From Cyclostephanos tholiformis (lineage: Eukaryota; Bacillariophyta; Thalassiosirophyceae; Thalassiosirales; Thalassiosiraceae), in contig JALLPB010000265.1 of the NCBI GenBank assembly GCA_036939975.1, positions 1-18,819 of the forward strand: a stretch of 18,819 bases of DNA. Direction: 5' to 3'. The position numbers and the translations under genes were made by a program. The notes below the pieces were generated by a model, which saw nothing but the letters and a program-made list of their open reading frames with translations, searched no databases and had not been told where the DNA came from. Shown here in pieces: positions 9,318-17,676 of this stretch. Every line of letters starts with the position of its first letter. The stretch's first letter is position 1.

Positions 9318-11376
9318 TCACAAAAAATCCTCCAGCGACGATGACATAATTTTTCCACCATCGGCCATTGCGACGTCATACGAATCAACCTTCCCCACGT
9401 CCAGAATCAAATCCAACCAGGTAAGTTTGCTCTTCGCATCCATGTCGAAATATTTCATTGCTTCAAACCGTCCGTAATCTCGTTGTTTTTTTCTTGTTGA
9501 GGTAATAGTATCCTCAATTTTTACAGCAGAAAAAAATCGCTTTTTGGATTCATTTGTCGAATCAATGCAAGCAATTACATCGGGATGGCACGAGCGAGAA
9601 TTTGCCTTCTCCCTTGCTTGCGCGCGCGCGACAGGGTTTTTTACTCTGCGAAAGCGGTCTCGCAGACGAATGCCAGTCTGGTGCATTCGCTCAACGAAGT
9701 CCTCCATCTTATCGCCCAGCCCCCCTGGGATATTTTTCATTTGCCAAGCGACGTGCTTGAGCATCAGGTGCACCTTGGGAGTGGTGGTGCAGCGGAGAGC
9801 ATTGTTGCCGCGCTCCGCCGCGGCAACATAATGTCGGTAAGTCTTAATGTTGTCCTCCATAGGATCAACTGTGCGTGCTAACGAAAATGCGCCGTCCCAC
9901 AAAACAAATACCCCCTGAAAATTCAGGCACAATGCATCGATATCGGTGTCCGACAGAATGCAGTCGGGCCTCTTCCCCTCCTTCAAAATTATAGCGAGCT
10001 CCTCAAAAATAAAGGTTGCATTGTTCATTACCTTTTTGATGTCTTTCCCATTTAAAGACCCCCCATGGTAAGAACTCAACTCCACCCCGACTTCCTTCAA
10101 CACCTTGAAAAGTTTCGTATCAACACTGTCTTCTTGCTTCCCTTTTGCAGCCTGCATTGCTTTCAATTTCACCTGCTGATCTGTCAACGTACGTCGTGCT
10201 TGTTTAAGCTTGTTCACAAGTCTATTGCGAGTATCACCAAGGGTTTTCAACATCAAAAGATTTTCATGGTGAGTTGCTTCCTCTTGTTTGTTGTTACTTG
10301 CCGACATGATCTCATGTCTCTTCTTGTACGCACCCACAGCACGCATCAAAATCTTTTGCCTTTTCCCCCATCAGCAGATTCATCCCACTTGTCTCTTTCT
10401 GTTGCTGTGTCAGCAATGATATTTTTTAAGATGGGTATCAAGGCACGAATCGCCTCTTCGCCCGGTGAGTACTCTGCAATGTGCTCATTTATAATTGTTT
10501 GCAATTTATCTAACAATTGATTCCCTATCCCAATTAAGCAGTGTAGGAGTGGAACAAGATAGTTCGGCAAAGGTATAAATGGCCACCATGGCTTCTTCTT
10601 CACTCCAAGCACTGGATCACCTTTATTTTTCTCTGCATCCTTGCCACATCTTACCAATTCTTCCATCGTCCACATCTCTCAGTCATGTTTAAATTGGAGA
10701 TGACTGGCCTTGCATTGCATGCACCAGTGCCCGACCATCGACTCTTTCCCGAGGGCCATGGCTTGGAATGTCAAGTCACCTGTCACAAATACTTCGGTGA
10801 TCAGTGTGTAGGTTGTTGTGGTTGGTTCGGTTGTTGGATTTCTCAAACAAAACTCTGCAACTATTGACTTTTGTTTGTTGATGAATAGATGTAGTTCAGA
10901 TGTAAATATAATTTCTAGTCCTTGTGTTAATCTCTCCAGAATTGTTTCTTCAAGTAAACGTCCACTATCCTTGCAACAGATTAGTTCGCAAACCATCACC
11001 TCGAAGTCAAGGTGACATTCATCATCGAGTTCTTTCAAAACTATTGCACCAAACTGGAAAGCGGTTTCATCATGATCGCTGCCAATGATCATCTGAACAC
11101 GGCAAACACTGCACAGGTCTATCGACTTACTTGAGAGATGCCGCTGTAAATAAACTACAATATCATCATTGATATTCTTTTCTGTCAACTGAACAGTCTT
11201 GGACTTTTCTTTTCCATTGTACGTAAACTGCTTGCATCCATAATGAACAGTACCATGACCTTCCAATAACATGCTGATGCTTCATTGAGTAGGGAAAAAG
11301 CCTTTACCAAGATGAGAGCTTGCTGATTCAAATGTACCTCCTGAAGTGGAGTTATTGATGGCGATGTCAAGCCATT
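9318..11376 (-). pseudogene. DDE-transposase-like mobile-element gene, core and C-terminal part
   Basis: Consecutive minus-strand pieces of one protein, joined by eye: 11376-11274 (LTSPSITP...HLNQQALILV), a 1-nt shift near 11273, 11272-10679 (LLEGHGTVHYG; IIGSDHDETAF; TGDLTFQAMALGKES; HWCMQC), in-frame TGA at 10679-10681, 10678-10350 (MWTMEELV; PVLGVKKKPWWPF; PLLHCLIGIGNQLLDKL), a shift near 10350, then 10346-9318 (VGVELSSYHGGSLNGKD; HLMLKHVAWQM; GGLGDKMEDFVERMHQTG), ending TGA. GSDHDE, TGDLTF and the E of EDFVER are good candidates for a D-D-E triad, with the C-x2-C as a zinc knuckle (inference from motif order, reminiscent of KDZ/CACTA-like transposases). I remember near-identical motifs as multicopy hypothetical proteins in diatoms and distant relatives in algae and cnidarians; no search was run. 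The copy is inactive, and no convincing terminal inverted repeats were found. Confidence 0.7.
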
Positions 11377-12280
11377 CTTTCAAATTCGAGAAGGATTGAT
11401 CACTCTTTGCTCTTGGCACTCAAACATATGATATCTGCTGGTTGGACAATAAAGAACGTACATTAAGCTCATAGTTCATACTCAACAGATGATTGATCTC
11501 TTGCAGTAACCCTTGCATCGATTTGACAATGGTAGGATCGGCTGGATCAAAGTAACCATCATTGTCACTTAAGGCTCAAGATAGATGGCGATACTTTGAA
11601 GATATATTATCACCAACAGTGTTTGAACTCTTCACTGGAGTAATGCTGGAAGCAATTGAGGATGGCAGCACAGAAAGGGGAGGAGACATCACATCACTCT
11701 TGTCTTCCTCATCACTAGACAATTCGTCTATATCGTTGCCCTCCTCTGAATTATCATTGTCAAGAATCTAGTTCCACAGTTCAATCAAACTTCAAAATGT
11801 TGATTGTTGCAATCGTAGCCATCTCAACCTTGGGGGAATAGTGTTCGTCCGGCCATCATGTGGATCCTTCTGCATCTCAATTTTTCTGGGAGAAGAGGCA
11901 TTGAGTATGCCAATCCAAATGAAGCTTAACGTCTCCCTATTCTTTGGAGACTCTCCCTTGATAAAAGCATTTAGATTGACCTTCTTTTGATCAACTTCAA
12001 ACTTGCCATCACAGTTGATTGTAGTGAACCAATGCCCCTCAAGGATATCCTTCCACTTCATCATCTTGACAGCAAAACCCAATATTTTGTGGAAGTGGGC
12101 AAGGTTGGCTGCCGCAAGGAGGGACTCATTGTCCTTAGGCTTCACACCCAATCGTTTAGATAGGTGGAAGTCATGGTCATTGCTGGAGTTCAGGCTAAAC
12201 CAGAAGGAAGATGATGAGGATAGATAAAACAGGTGATCAGCAAGGTGGTCTAGTGAGATACGCTCACAACTAGCCGCCAT
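11377..12280 (-). pseudogene. N-terminal part of the same DDE-like element gene
   Basis: A single minus-strand frame starts at ATG 12280 (MAASCERISLDHLADHLF) and can be followed to about 11377 through TGA 11792-11794, TAG 11768-11770, TGA 11576-11578 and TGA 11420-11422; all four stops are in the same frame. Near 11370 it meets the core by a 1-nt shift (NLKEW to LTSPS). After an unrecognised globular segment (residues 1-162) comes an acidic Ser-rich linker (SEEGNDIDELSSDEEDKSD) and a segment with NDGYFDPADPTIVKSM and SMQGLLQEINHLLSMN. Protein-like composition across all the stops shows they are secondary. Together with the core, the gene would have encoded roughly 985 aa. Confidence 0.55.
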
Positions 12281-12361
12281 GTTGAAAATTGATTAGCCCA
12301 ATCGGCAGAGGGATTCTTGAGGGTGTTGCACAGCTCCCCCTAAAAAGGGCTAGTCAATTTC

Positions 12362-12718
12362 CAAAGAGGATTCAGTGGAGGAGGATACAATGGCGATGGA
12401 GGTGCTGGACAAGGAGATGGAGGATTTGTTGGAGATGGAGTAGGAAACAGAGGCATAGGTGGAGGATACAGTGGCAGAGGCGAAGGACACGGTGGTGGTG
12501 GTGGGCTAATGCAGGGTACCGGTGGATGCGGTGAAAAGCAGTGTGCCAGAGGAGGACATGGGGAATATATTGATTGATCTGGTGGGGATATTTTTGGAGG
12601 TCGGGGCAAAGGATGAGGAGGAGGAGGAGGAAGAGAAGGAAGTCAGGGCGCCGGAGGTAGAGGAAAAGGTGGAAGAGTAGGTCGGGGCGGAGGTGGATGA
12701 GGACCAGCATGTGAGGGG
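12362..12718 (+). repeat. Purine-rich low-complexity block (Gly/Arg-rich frame on plus, Pro/Ser-rich on minus)
   Basis: The plus strand is dominated by GGA/GGT/AGA. One plus frame encodes a glycine-rich, RGG-like sequence (GFSGGGYNGDGGAGQG, GGRGKGGRVGRGGGG) and continues through three TGA codons (about 12569, 12614 and 12698) to YYQMQMFAY then TGA. The minus strand gives Pro-rich frames. Either strand may derive from a low-complexity gene; neither has a recognisable start or domain, so no CDS is called. Confidence 0.55.
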
Positions 12719-13240
12719 AATGGATATTATCAGATGCAAATGTTTGCATATTGATTATTACTTATATTGAAAAAAAGTAATGACACTTATTTCATATATT
12801 GAATCAAAGTAATGATGCTATTATTACATAAGATCTTCATAGCACCTCTTAAGAGGCCAAAAAGTCAATTGTGGAGGCAGGAGGAGGAGAAGAAGGGGAG
12901 GGGATGCGAGATGCTGCTGAGTCCCCCCACCATCGCAGTGTGAAAAATGAATAAATAAAGAGAGCAGAGCGTGAGACACAGCAAAATAAGGTATTGGTGA
13001 ACGTGCAACATAAACCCCTGTCGAATGATGCCATTGGGGACGGCAACCAATGAGCAATACCCTAGATATTCCGGCATTTATGTCGATTTTCACTGCTGAA
13101 TAAATAAAGTCAGCGGCACGTGACACGCCGCCAAATAGGATATCCCCATCGAATGGTGCAATCGATGATCCAATCGGACCATCAGTTGTCAAGAAAAGGG
13201 CACATTACCTTCAAAAATTGGGTTTCCGGAGCCATGGTCT
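12719..13240. other. Non-coding or unassigned DNA with a diverged duplication
   Basis: Two blocks beginning GAATAAATAAAG (about 12948 and 13099) align through the following 60-80 bp (AGCAGAGCGTGAGACAC against AGCGGCACGTGACACG; TCGAATGATGCCAT against TCGAATGGTGCAAT). A shorter pair of TATTGAA..AAAGTAATGA motifs lies at about 12765 and 12798. No gene recognised. Confidence 0.5.
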
Positions 13241-13241
13241 G

Positions 13242-13454
13242 GTATTCACCGGGGCATAAGCACCACTTCCCACCAAAATGTTTTTAGATTTATCTCCTCA
13301 AAACTTGCCCCCCTGAAAAATTACAGAACATATTCCAACGCAGAATTTAATGACGAATCCGCTGGGGGTGTAAAATTTTGATTTTTATCTACCTCTACGT
13401 ACCAAACAGTAAAAGAAATTTGGTGGGAAGCGGTGCTTATGCCACGGTGAATAC
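13242..13454. repeat. Inverted repeat, 36-bp arms, 141-bp spacer
   Basis: Arms 13242-13277 and 13419-13454 are reverse complements with two mismatches. Both, read outward from their own strand, encode IHRGIST(A/T)SHQ; the differences are one synonymous change and one Ala/Thr change. Confidence 0.85.
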
Positions 13455-13610
13455 GGTAGTCGAATAGGACATTTCCCTTACTTTCTCTGGCCTCCAAATA
13501 TATGTGTCCCTCGGCCGCCTGGTCCAATGGGAAGGCACAATCCACGCTCAGGTTTAGCTTCCCGTTTCAGCACTGAAGTTGACAAATCCACTCCCCATAA
13601 AAATTGTTCC
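13321..13610 (-). pseudogene. Unrecognised coding-like segment (about 95 aa)
   Basis: The minus-strand frame from about 13560 to stop 13321 contains KLNLSVDCAFPLDQAAEG, HIYLEARESKGNVLFDYR and ISFTVWYVEVDKNQNF. It looks beta-rich and protein-like. A 1-nt shift in a GGG run near 13560 joins it to RIGTIFMGSGFVNFSAETG just upstream. The 3' part overlaps one arm of the inverted repeat, which carries a copy of the same peptide. No family recognised. Confidence 0.35.
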
Positions 13611-14837
13611 AATGCGCGCCTCACCATGGGATTGGGACAAAACCACTCAGTCTTACACTAGTTCATATTTTTGTGGGTTCCTGATGCCAGGGGGCAGCCA
13701 TCAGACAACGGCAAGGGGTCAATTGAAGGTTCAACACCCTGATGGTCCTACCAGCCCTCAGATCCAGAGTCATCCCCAGATTCATATGATGATTCTCTGC
13801 CCTCACTATTCTCCATCAGGTTGTTCCGGTGCATGGGGGTCAACAGAACAGTCCTCACCTACCATCCTCCTCCATTTTCGTTGCAGCCACAGCACCTTTG
13901 GGGGTGACCTAGCTCCTCACGTGTTCATTGCAGCGCCAATTTCAAATAACTCTCAGTGTGTGCACAGGGAAAAAGACGATTTTTTTCCAAATGACCTCTG
14001 GAGATCCCAACGGCTTTGCACCTCCTTTCTCGAAGGTGGCTCCAGTTGCTAAATATGGATAATACAGTAAAACTATGATAGGAATAGTACGGAAAATAAA
14101 AAAGCTTTGCACTGTTATGCCCGCAAACACATCAACAATTTTTCCCAGTAAAGAGATTATATTGTTCGGCCATCCTCTGAAGGTGCAATCTGGGATCTCA
14201 ATAAAATAAATTTTATTGGTGTGATGGGTAAGAATATTTTATCTAAATGAAAATTAATAATTTAAAATTATCTACTCTCCGGCTTGATTTCATACCTATT
14301 CCTACATATGTAGGATAGAGAAAAAAACGAAGAGATAGTAGGGATTCCCACATGGTTTCATGTTTAAATCAATTTTCAGTTGTTTTTTTTTGGAAGATTG
14401 CACCTTCTGAGGATGGCAAATTGTAAAAACCATACTTTTTTGATCATTTCTGACCTCGAGAAGCTGTGTATCTGCATGCAAACTGAGTTTAGGGATACTG
14501 AAAAGTGATTTGGAATTGTTAGCTCCTTGTGCATTGAACTGAACTGGAGTCCAGACTGGAGCATTTTTGGGTGGGAACTGATTTTTACAAAAAGGAATTA
14601 AATTGAAAAGCAAATTGTGCAATGATCACTTTTTGATCATTTCTGCACCCCCCAAAACAATACCAGATTTCTACTCATCCCAATGAGATTCAAAGGGAAA
14701 AAATGCATGGAAAAAAATTAACAAATTGAATCTCCCAATTATCCTGGATAAAAGTAGTCTCTAATTTGTACCATCTACGTATGTAGAAATGGATCAAAAA
14801 TGATCTGGGATCTTTGTTTTTGGCCCTGGCCAAACGA
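13611..14837. other. Mostly AT-rich DNA with unassigned short frames
   Basis: A plus frame around 13755-13900 (SYDDSLPSLFSIRLFRCMGV) is weakly protein-like but ends at once. CTTTTTTGATCATTTCTG occurs twice (about 14437 and 14628). No gene or RNA recognised. Confidence 0.4.
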
Positions 14838-14839
14838 TA

Positions 14840-15160
14840 GAGTTGTATCATGGCATGGTGTTACCAGCATTTTTTTGGTATTTTCCTGGTATCAGATTAA
14901 CTAGGCGGTTGGTATTTCGGTCAGTATAAACATTTTGGCAGGAAGCTCTTTTTTCCTCAAAAGGGGGGCTGGGTCCCTCAAAAAGGGGGCCACCGCCTCC
15001 CTTCTGAGGAATAAAGGGGGTCACTGCCCCCCTTTTGAAGAAAAAAGGGGTTCCCACCAAAATTTTGATACCGACTGAATTTTCCTTCGTTATCAGTCTG
15101 GTAAATACCAAAAAAAAACTGACCAATACTGACCCAAAATACCAATTTGGTATTCAACTC
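14840..15160. mobile_element. Foldback MITE with long terminal inverted repeats and TA flanks
   Basis: The two halves are inverted copies over more than 100 bp with substitutions and small gaps. The ends are TA|GAGTTG (14838-14845) and CAACTC|TA (15155-15162). Inward, TTTTTTTGGTATTT on the left matches the reverse complement of the right arm, and near the centre CTTTTTTCCTCAAAAGGGG on the left matches CTTTTTTCTTCAAAAGGGG on the right. Only about 40-60 bp in the middle are unpaired. No transposase is encoded. The TA at both ends is compatible with a Tc1/mariner-type target duplication (inference). Confidence 0.65.
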
Positions 15161-15162
15161 TA

Positions 15163-15506
15163 GATAATACCATCAAAAACTGTAGGAGAGTACAAATACT
15201 ATAAGAGAGTACAATTTTCCTTGACATACTGTTCCTACGCTTTGGACCATTGGAGGAAAGAGAGGGGTGGAAATTTTCTACTTTCCCTGCCACTGCTTAA
15301 ATTACTCCTTAAACCTAGGCAACACTTATTATGTCTTATTTCCTTCACTCCATGTCTAGCTATTTCCCTAACCCTAATTTCACTCACCTTGTAACAAGAA
15401 AATTGTACATAAGTTGGTACCAAAAAACCTAATATAAAAAATTGACTCTTTCTTATTACAAGAAAAGATTCATTGTATGAATCCTTATTTAAATGTAATA
15501 GATAGC
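15163..15506. other. AT-rich DNA between foldback element and iterons
   Basis: Apart from the dispersed repeat at 15261-15307, only a small palindrome GATTCAT-TGT-ATGAATC at about 15467 just before the iterons. No gene. Confidence 0.4.
15261..15307 (+). repeat. Dispersed repeat, copy 2 (first copy 2144-2191)
   Basis: AGAGGGGTGGAAATTTTC at the start and CACTGCTTAAATTACTC at the end match copy 1. It lies about 100 bp outside the foldback element. Confidence 0.65.
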
Positions 15507-15662
15507 GGGAATCAAGCTTTATGATGTGAATCAAGCTTCACGATGTGATTCAAGCTTTACGACGTGAATCATGTCAGCCCTGTAGAAACTACGCAGGAAT
15601 ACATATTTTTTTGCCCAAAACAATGTGAATCATGCTTCATGACGTGAATCACATTTCACTAC
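15507..15662 (+). repeat. 19-bp palindromic iterons, two clusters
   Basis: Cluster 1: 15507-15525, 15526-15544 and 15545-15563, with a partial fourth at 15564. Cluster 2: 15625-15643 and 15644-15662. The unit is close to GTGAATCAAGCTTCACGAT. Most units contain GTGAA-N6-TTCAC or a one-base variant, a perfect inverted repeat at unit centre, as expected of binding sites for a dimeric protein. They lie about 330-490 bp upstream of the SWIM frame. A palindromic satellite is the plain alternative. Confidence 0.75.
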
Positions 15663-15993
15663 TTGATGCCATGCCGTCCCTTGGTTACATAACTCTAAAT
15701 GTAGAGGCATTATGGAAGGAGGCTTATATGAGAATGTCTGTGATCAGAGAAAATCTCCAATTACAATAATAACAGTTCCAACGTAGAGATTTTTCTTTGA
15801 CGGTTCTTTTCTTTCTCCCTAAGAAATAGAGCATCAATTTACCATACGTTCTTGGGATAACTCGGGGATTCACAAAACCCCCAGGTTTCCACCCCTCTCA
15901 AATGTCAGCTTTTCTGTGTGTCAAAATAAATATTCATACGTTACATAGGAATTTATAGTCCATTTTTGCATGCCATAAATTCTATTCTCCTAA
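15663..15993. other. Stretch upstream of the SWIM frame
   Basis: Contains a block at about 15850-15912 related to 2853-2905. No reading frame or clear core promoter recognised. Confidence 0.4.
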
Positions 15994-17098
15994 CTGGTCT
16001 TCGTAAGTGACAATTATGTGCTCACTTATAGTTTTGACTGGTACTGTGTTGCATGGTCACACAACATCAACCGTACACCTTGAGCCCAGAATGCCCTTGC
16101 TCAGCCTGAGTTGATAGAGCTGGATGCATTGCAGGAGTTGTTCTCTCCTCATTTGTCCACACATGATAAGCCCCCAGCAAAATCATCAAGCAGGGCTCCA
16201 AGCACAATCCCAGGTCTCCTGCCCAGTGCATACCATAAGGGTTCATGGCCTTGTCAGTGCCAGCATCACTGCTGAGGGTGTGGAGTTCAGATGGAAAGCC
16301 AAGGGCATGAGCATTTACTCTGTCACTGTAATTGGGAGATGGTGGTACAAAAACAACAAGTTTGTAAGCCTTAGCATCGACTGCAGTTGTCCAGAAGGAG
16401 TGAGGCAAATGATTTGCTCACTCCAACATGGCAAGATCATTGCATGCAAACATGGAGCTGCAGCACTCAAATTGGTGCAAGACCCGGATGCGATTGCTGT
16501 GGCTGTGGCACAAGCGAAGCATCAGAAGATGGAGCGAGATGAAAAGCATCGGCTGCAAGATGTGCAGCTCCCTGGCGAGCATGAATGCAATGATTACAGG
16601 CTGAAGCAACTCTCAGCAGAGTCTGTGGTGAACCATCTCACATCAATTGCACATAGTGTTGATGGTTTGAGACAGCTTGCTGCCCTGTTTACTGAGAGAG
16701 TCATGCCAAAGCCATCTGTGAGGCACTGCATTCGCTGTGATATGGACTATGATCCACAATACTGCTCAAAACTTGCATGCAAAGTAAGTCACCCAGAGGC
16801 AGTGGTCAGCCAATGCTGGATTGGTTCCAAGAAATCATGGGATGAGTGTAGGCAGTGCAGAAATACCTTTAATTGCTGTGGCATGCATGGGTTTGTAGAT
16901 GATGAAGGCCCATGGTGTTTCAAAGGTGAACACACACCAGACCAGGCTGTGGTCAAAGAGGAAGGCTGGGACGAAGACAATGGCAATGACGATGACAAAG
17001 GTGGTGATGAAGACAATGACGAAGACAATGATGAAGAAAATGATGATGACAATGACAAAGACGATTGTGGCCATCTTTCTGTAGCAAATGACAGTTAA
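15994..17098 (+). pseudogene. SWIM zinc-finger protein with a second Cys/His-rich module; frame broken twice
   Basis: The intact part (16124-17098, ending TAA) contains a SWIM zinc finger: DCSCPEG, about 22 residues, then CKHGAAAL (C-x-C...C-x-H). A spacer of about 90 residues leads to a second Cys/His module: HCIRC...C...C.VSHPE, then C..CRNTFNCCGMHG and WCFKGEHTPD. I recall similar C-x2-C plus G-x-HT modules from fungal and algal mobile-element proteins. The C-terminus is a run of Asp/Glu/Asn/Lys from a microsatellite. Coding clearly starts further upstream: a protein-like frame from about 15994 (with SFDWYCVAWSHN and ELIELDALQELFSPHL) is interrupted by TGA at 16081-16083 and joins the SWIM frame only through a 1-nt shift in the G run at 16238-16241. 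SWIM domains occur in MULE transposases and in host regulators; no DDE core is visible. It is a degraded mobile-element gene, or a host gene with sequence errors. Confidence 0.6.
16964..17066 (+). repeat. GAC/GAT/AAT/GAA coding microsatellite
   Basis: Imperfect 6/9/12-nt repeats of gacgaagacaatgatga type encode an acidic Asp/Asn/Glu/Lys tail at the end of the SWIM gene. The period is a multiple of three, so the reading frame is kept. Confidence 0.8.
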
Positions 17099-17273
17099 CA
17101 TGTCGCTGCTCAAACTCAAGGCTTGCCTGATTTAAACAACTTGGAAGGGTGAATCGGGTCTCCCTGAGCTGGAGTTGTGGGTTGTTCTTGCCAAATCTAG
17201 AGGTACCAGAGAATAATGAAAGCATAGTAAACTCTGCATTAACTAGTGTCATGTGAGTATAATTTCCCCTCGC

Positions 17274-17492
17274 ATGCTACTGCCATGTCATCTGGAGGAG
17301 GCCACCGGTCATCGTCGTGACGTGGATCACTCCACTTTGCCCTTCTCATGCTCTCCTTCTGGAAATTCCAATCCTAGACTCGCACTTGAAATCCAAGGCA
17401 TCAGCTCGCGACAATCCTGCCGTTCATGGGATGGTACTTCGTATTATTCCCCGGTCCGACGTGACATCGGTTTAATTGTCTTTGAAGATTAA
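17274..17492 (+). CDS. Small unrecognised reading frame (72 aa), possibly a terminal exon
   Basis: The frame runs from an ATG at 17274 to TAA at 17490-17492 and converges on the FrnE-like gene. Its codon use (balanced, GC-containing codons) looks more like the FrnE exons than the AT-rich DNA around it, and it is not the shadow of another gene. It contains EATGHRRDVDHS and SYYSPVRRDIGLIVFED. A GTGAGT at 17253 and several AG dinucleotides nearby allow it to be a last exon of a longer plus-strand gene. No domain was recognised. It may be chance. Confidence 0.22.
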   Translation: MLLPCHLEEATGHRRDVDHSTLPFSCSPSGNSNPRLALEIQGISSRQSCRSWDGTSYYSPVRRDIGLIVFED

Positions 17493-17551
17493 TTATTAAC
17501 TAAGTAAAATTTAGGAGTGTAAGCACGTGCATTTTGGGTTCTGTAAGATTC

Positions 17552-17650
17552 GCTGAATTCTAAGACAAGATATTCTATCAGAGCCTTCAAAATGTGCATG
17601 TTGAAATTGCTTCGAACGGCTCGTCATTCGTTCTTCTCATCCTTCTCAGC
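17552..17650 (-). promoter_or_regulatory. Candidate SECIS element in the 3'UTR of the FrnE-like gene
   Basis: Read on the minus strand, about 50 nt after the TAA stop. The quartet strands are ATGA (17627-17624) and TGAT (17580-17577). Between them GAGCC pairs perfectly with GGCTC; a bulged G follows, then TTCGAAG pairs with TTTTGAA using two G-U pairs. This gives 12 bp, the usual length of SECIS helix II. The 17-nt apical loop has an unpaired AA at its second and third positions, as eukaryotic SECIS elements require. Below the quartet an internal-loop region is closed by GCTGA (17650-17646) with TCAGC (17556-17552). A C between ATGA and GAGCC has no partner, a small deviation. In eukaryotes this structure recruits SBP2/eEFSec so that UGA is read as selenocysteine. 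Folding was done by eye. Confidence 0.6.
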
Positions 17651-17676
17651 AAGCCTTGACCCGTTTATTTTCCGAT

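Noticed and set aside
9544..9881. Several plus frames opposite the transposase-like gene
   Set aside because: Shadow frames of the conserved minus-strand protein at 9318-10346.
12340..12609. Pro-rich minus frame as an extensin-like gene
   Set aside because: It is the complement of a GGA-rich tract, has no signal peptide or unique domain, and the plus strand gives an equally open Gly-rich frame.
14848..15126. Minus frame of 92 codons
   Set aside because: It lies wholly inside the foldback element and reflects its inverted repeats and G-runs.
16789..17252. Minus-strand Ser- or His/Val-rich frames opposite the acidic tail
   Set aside because: Complement of the GAC/GAT microsatellite in the SWIM gene.
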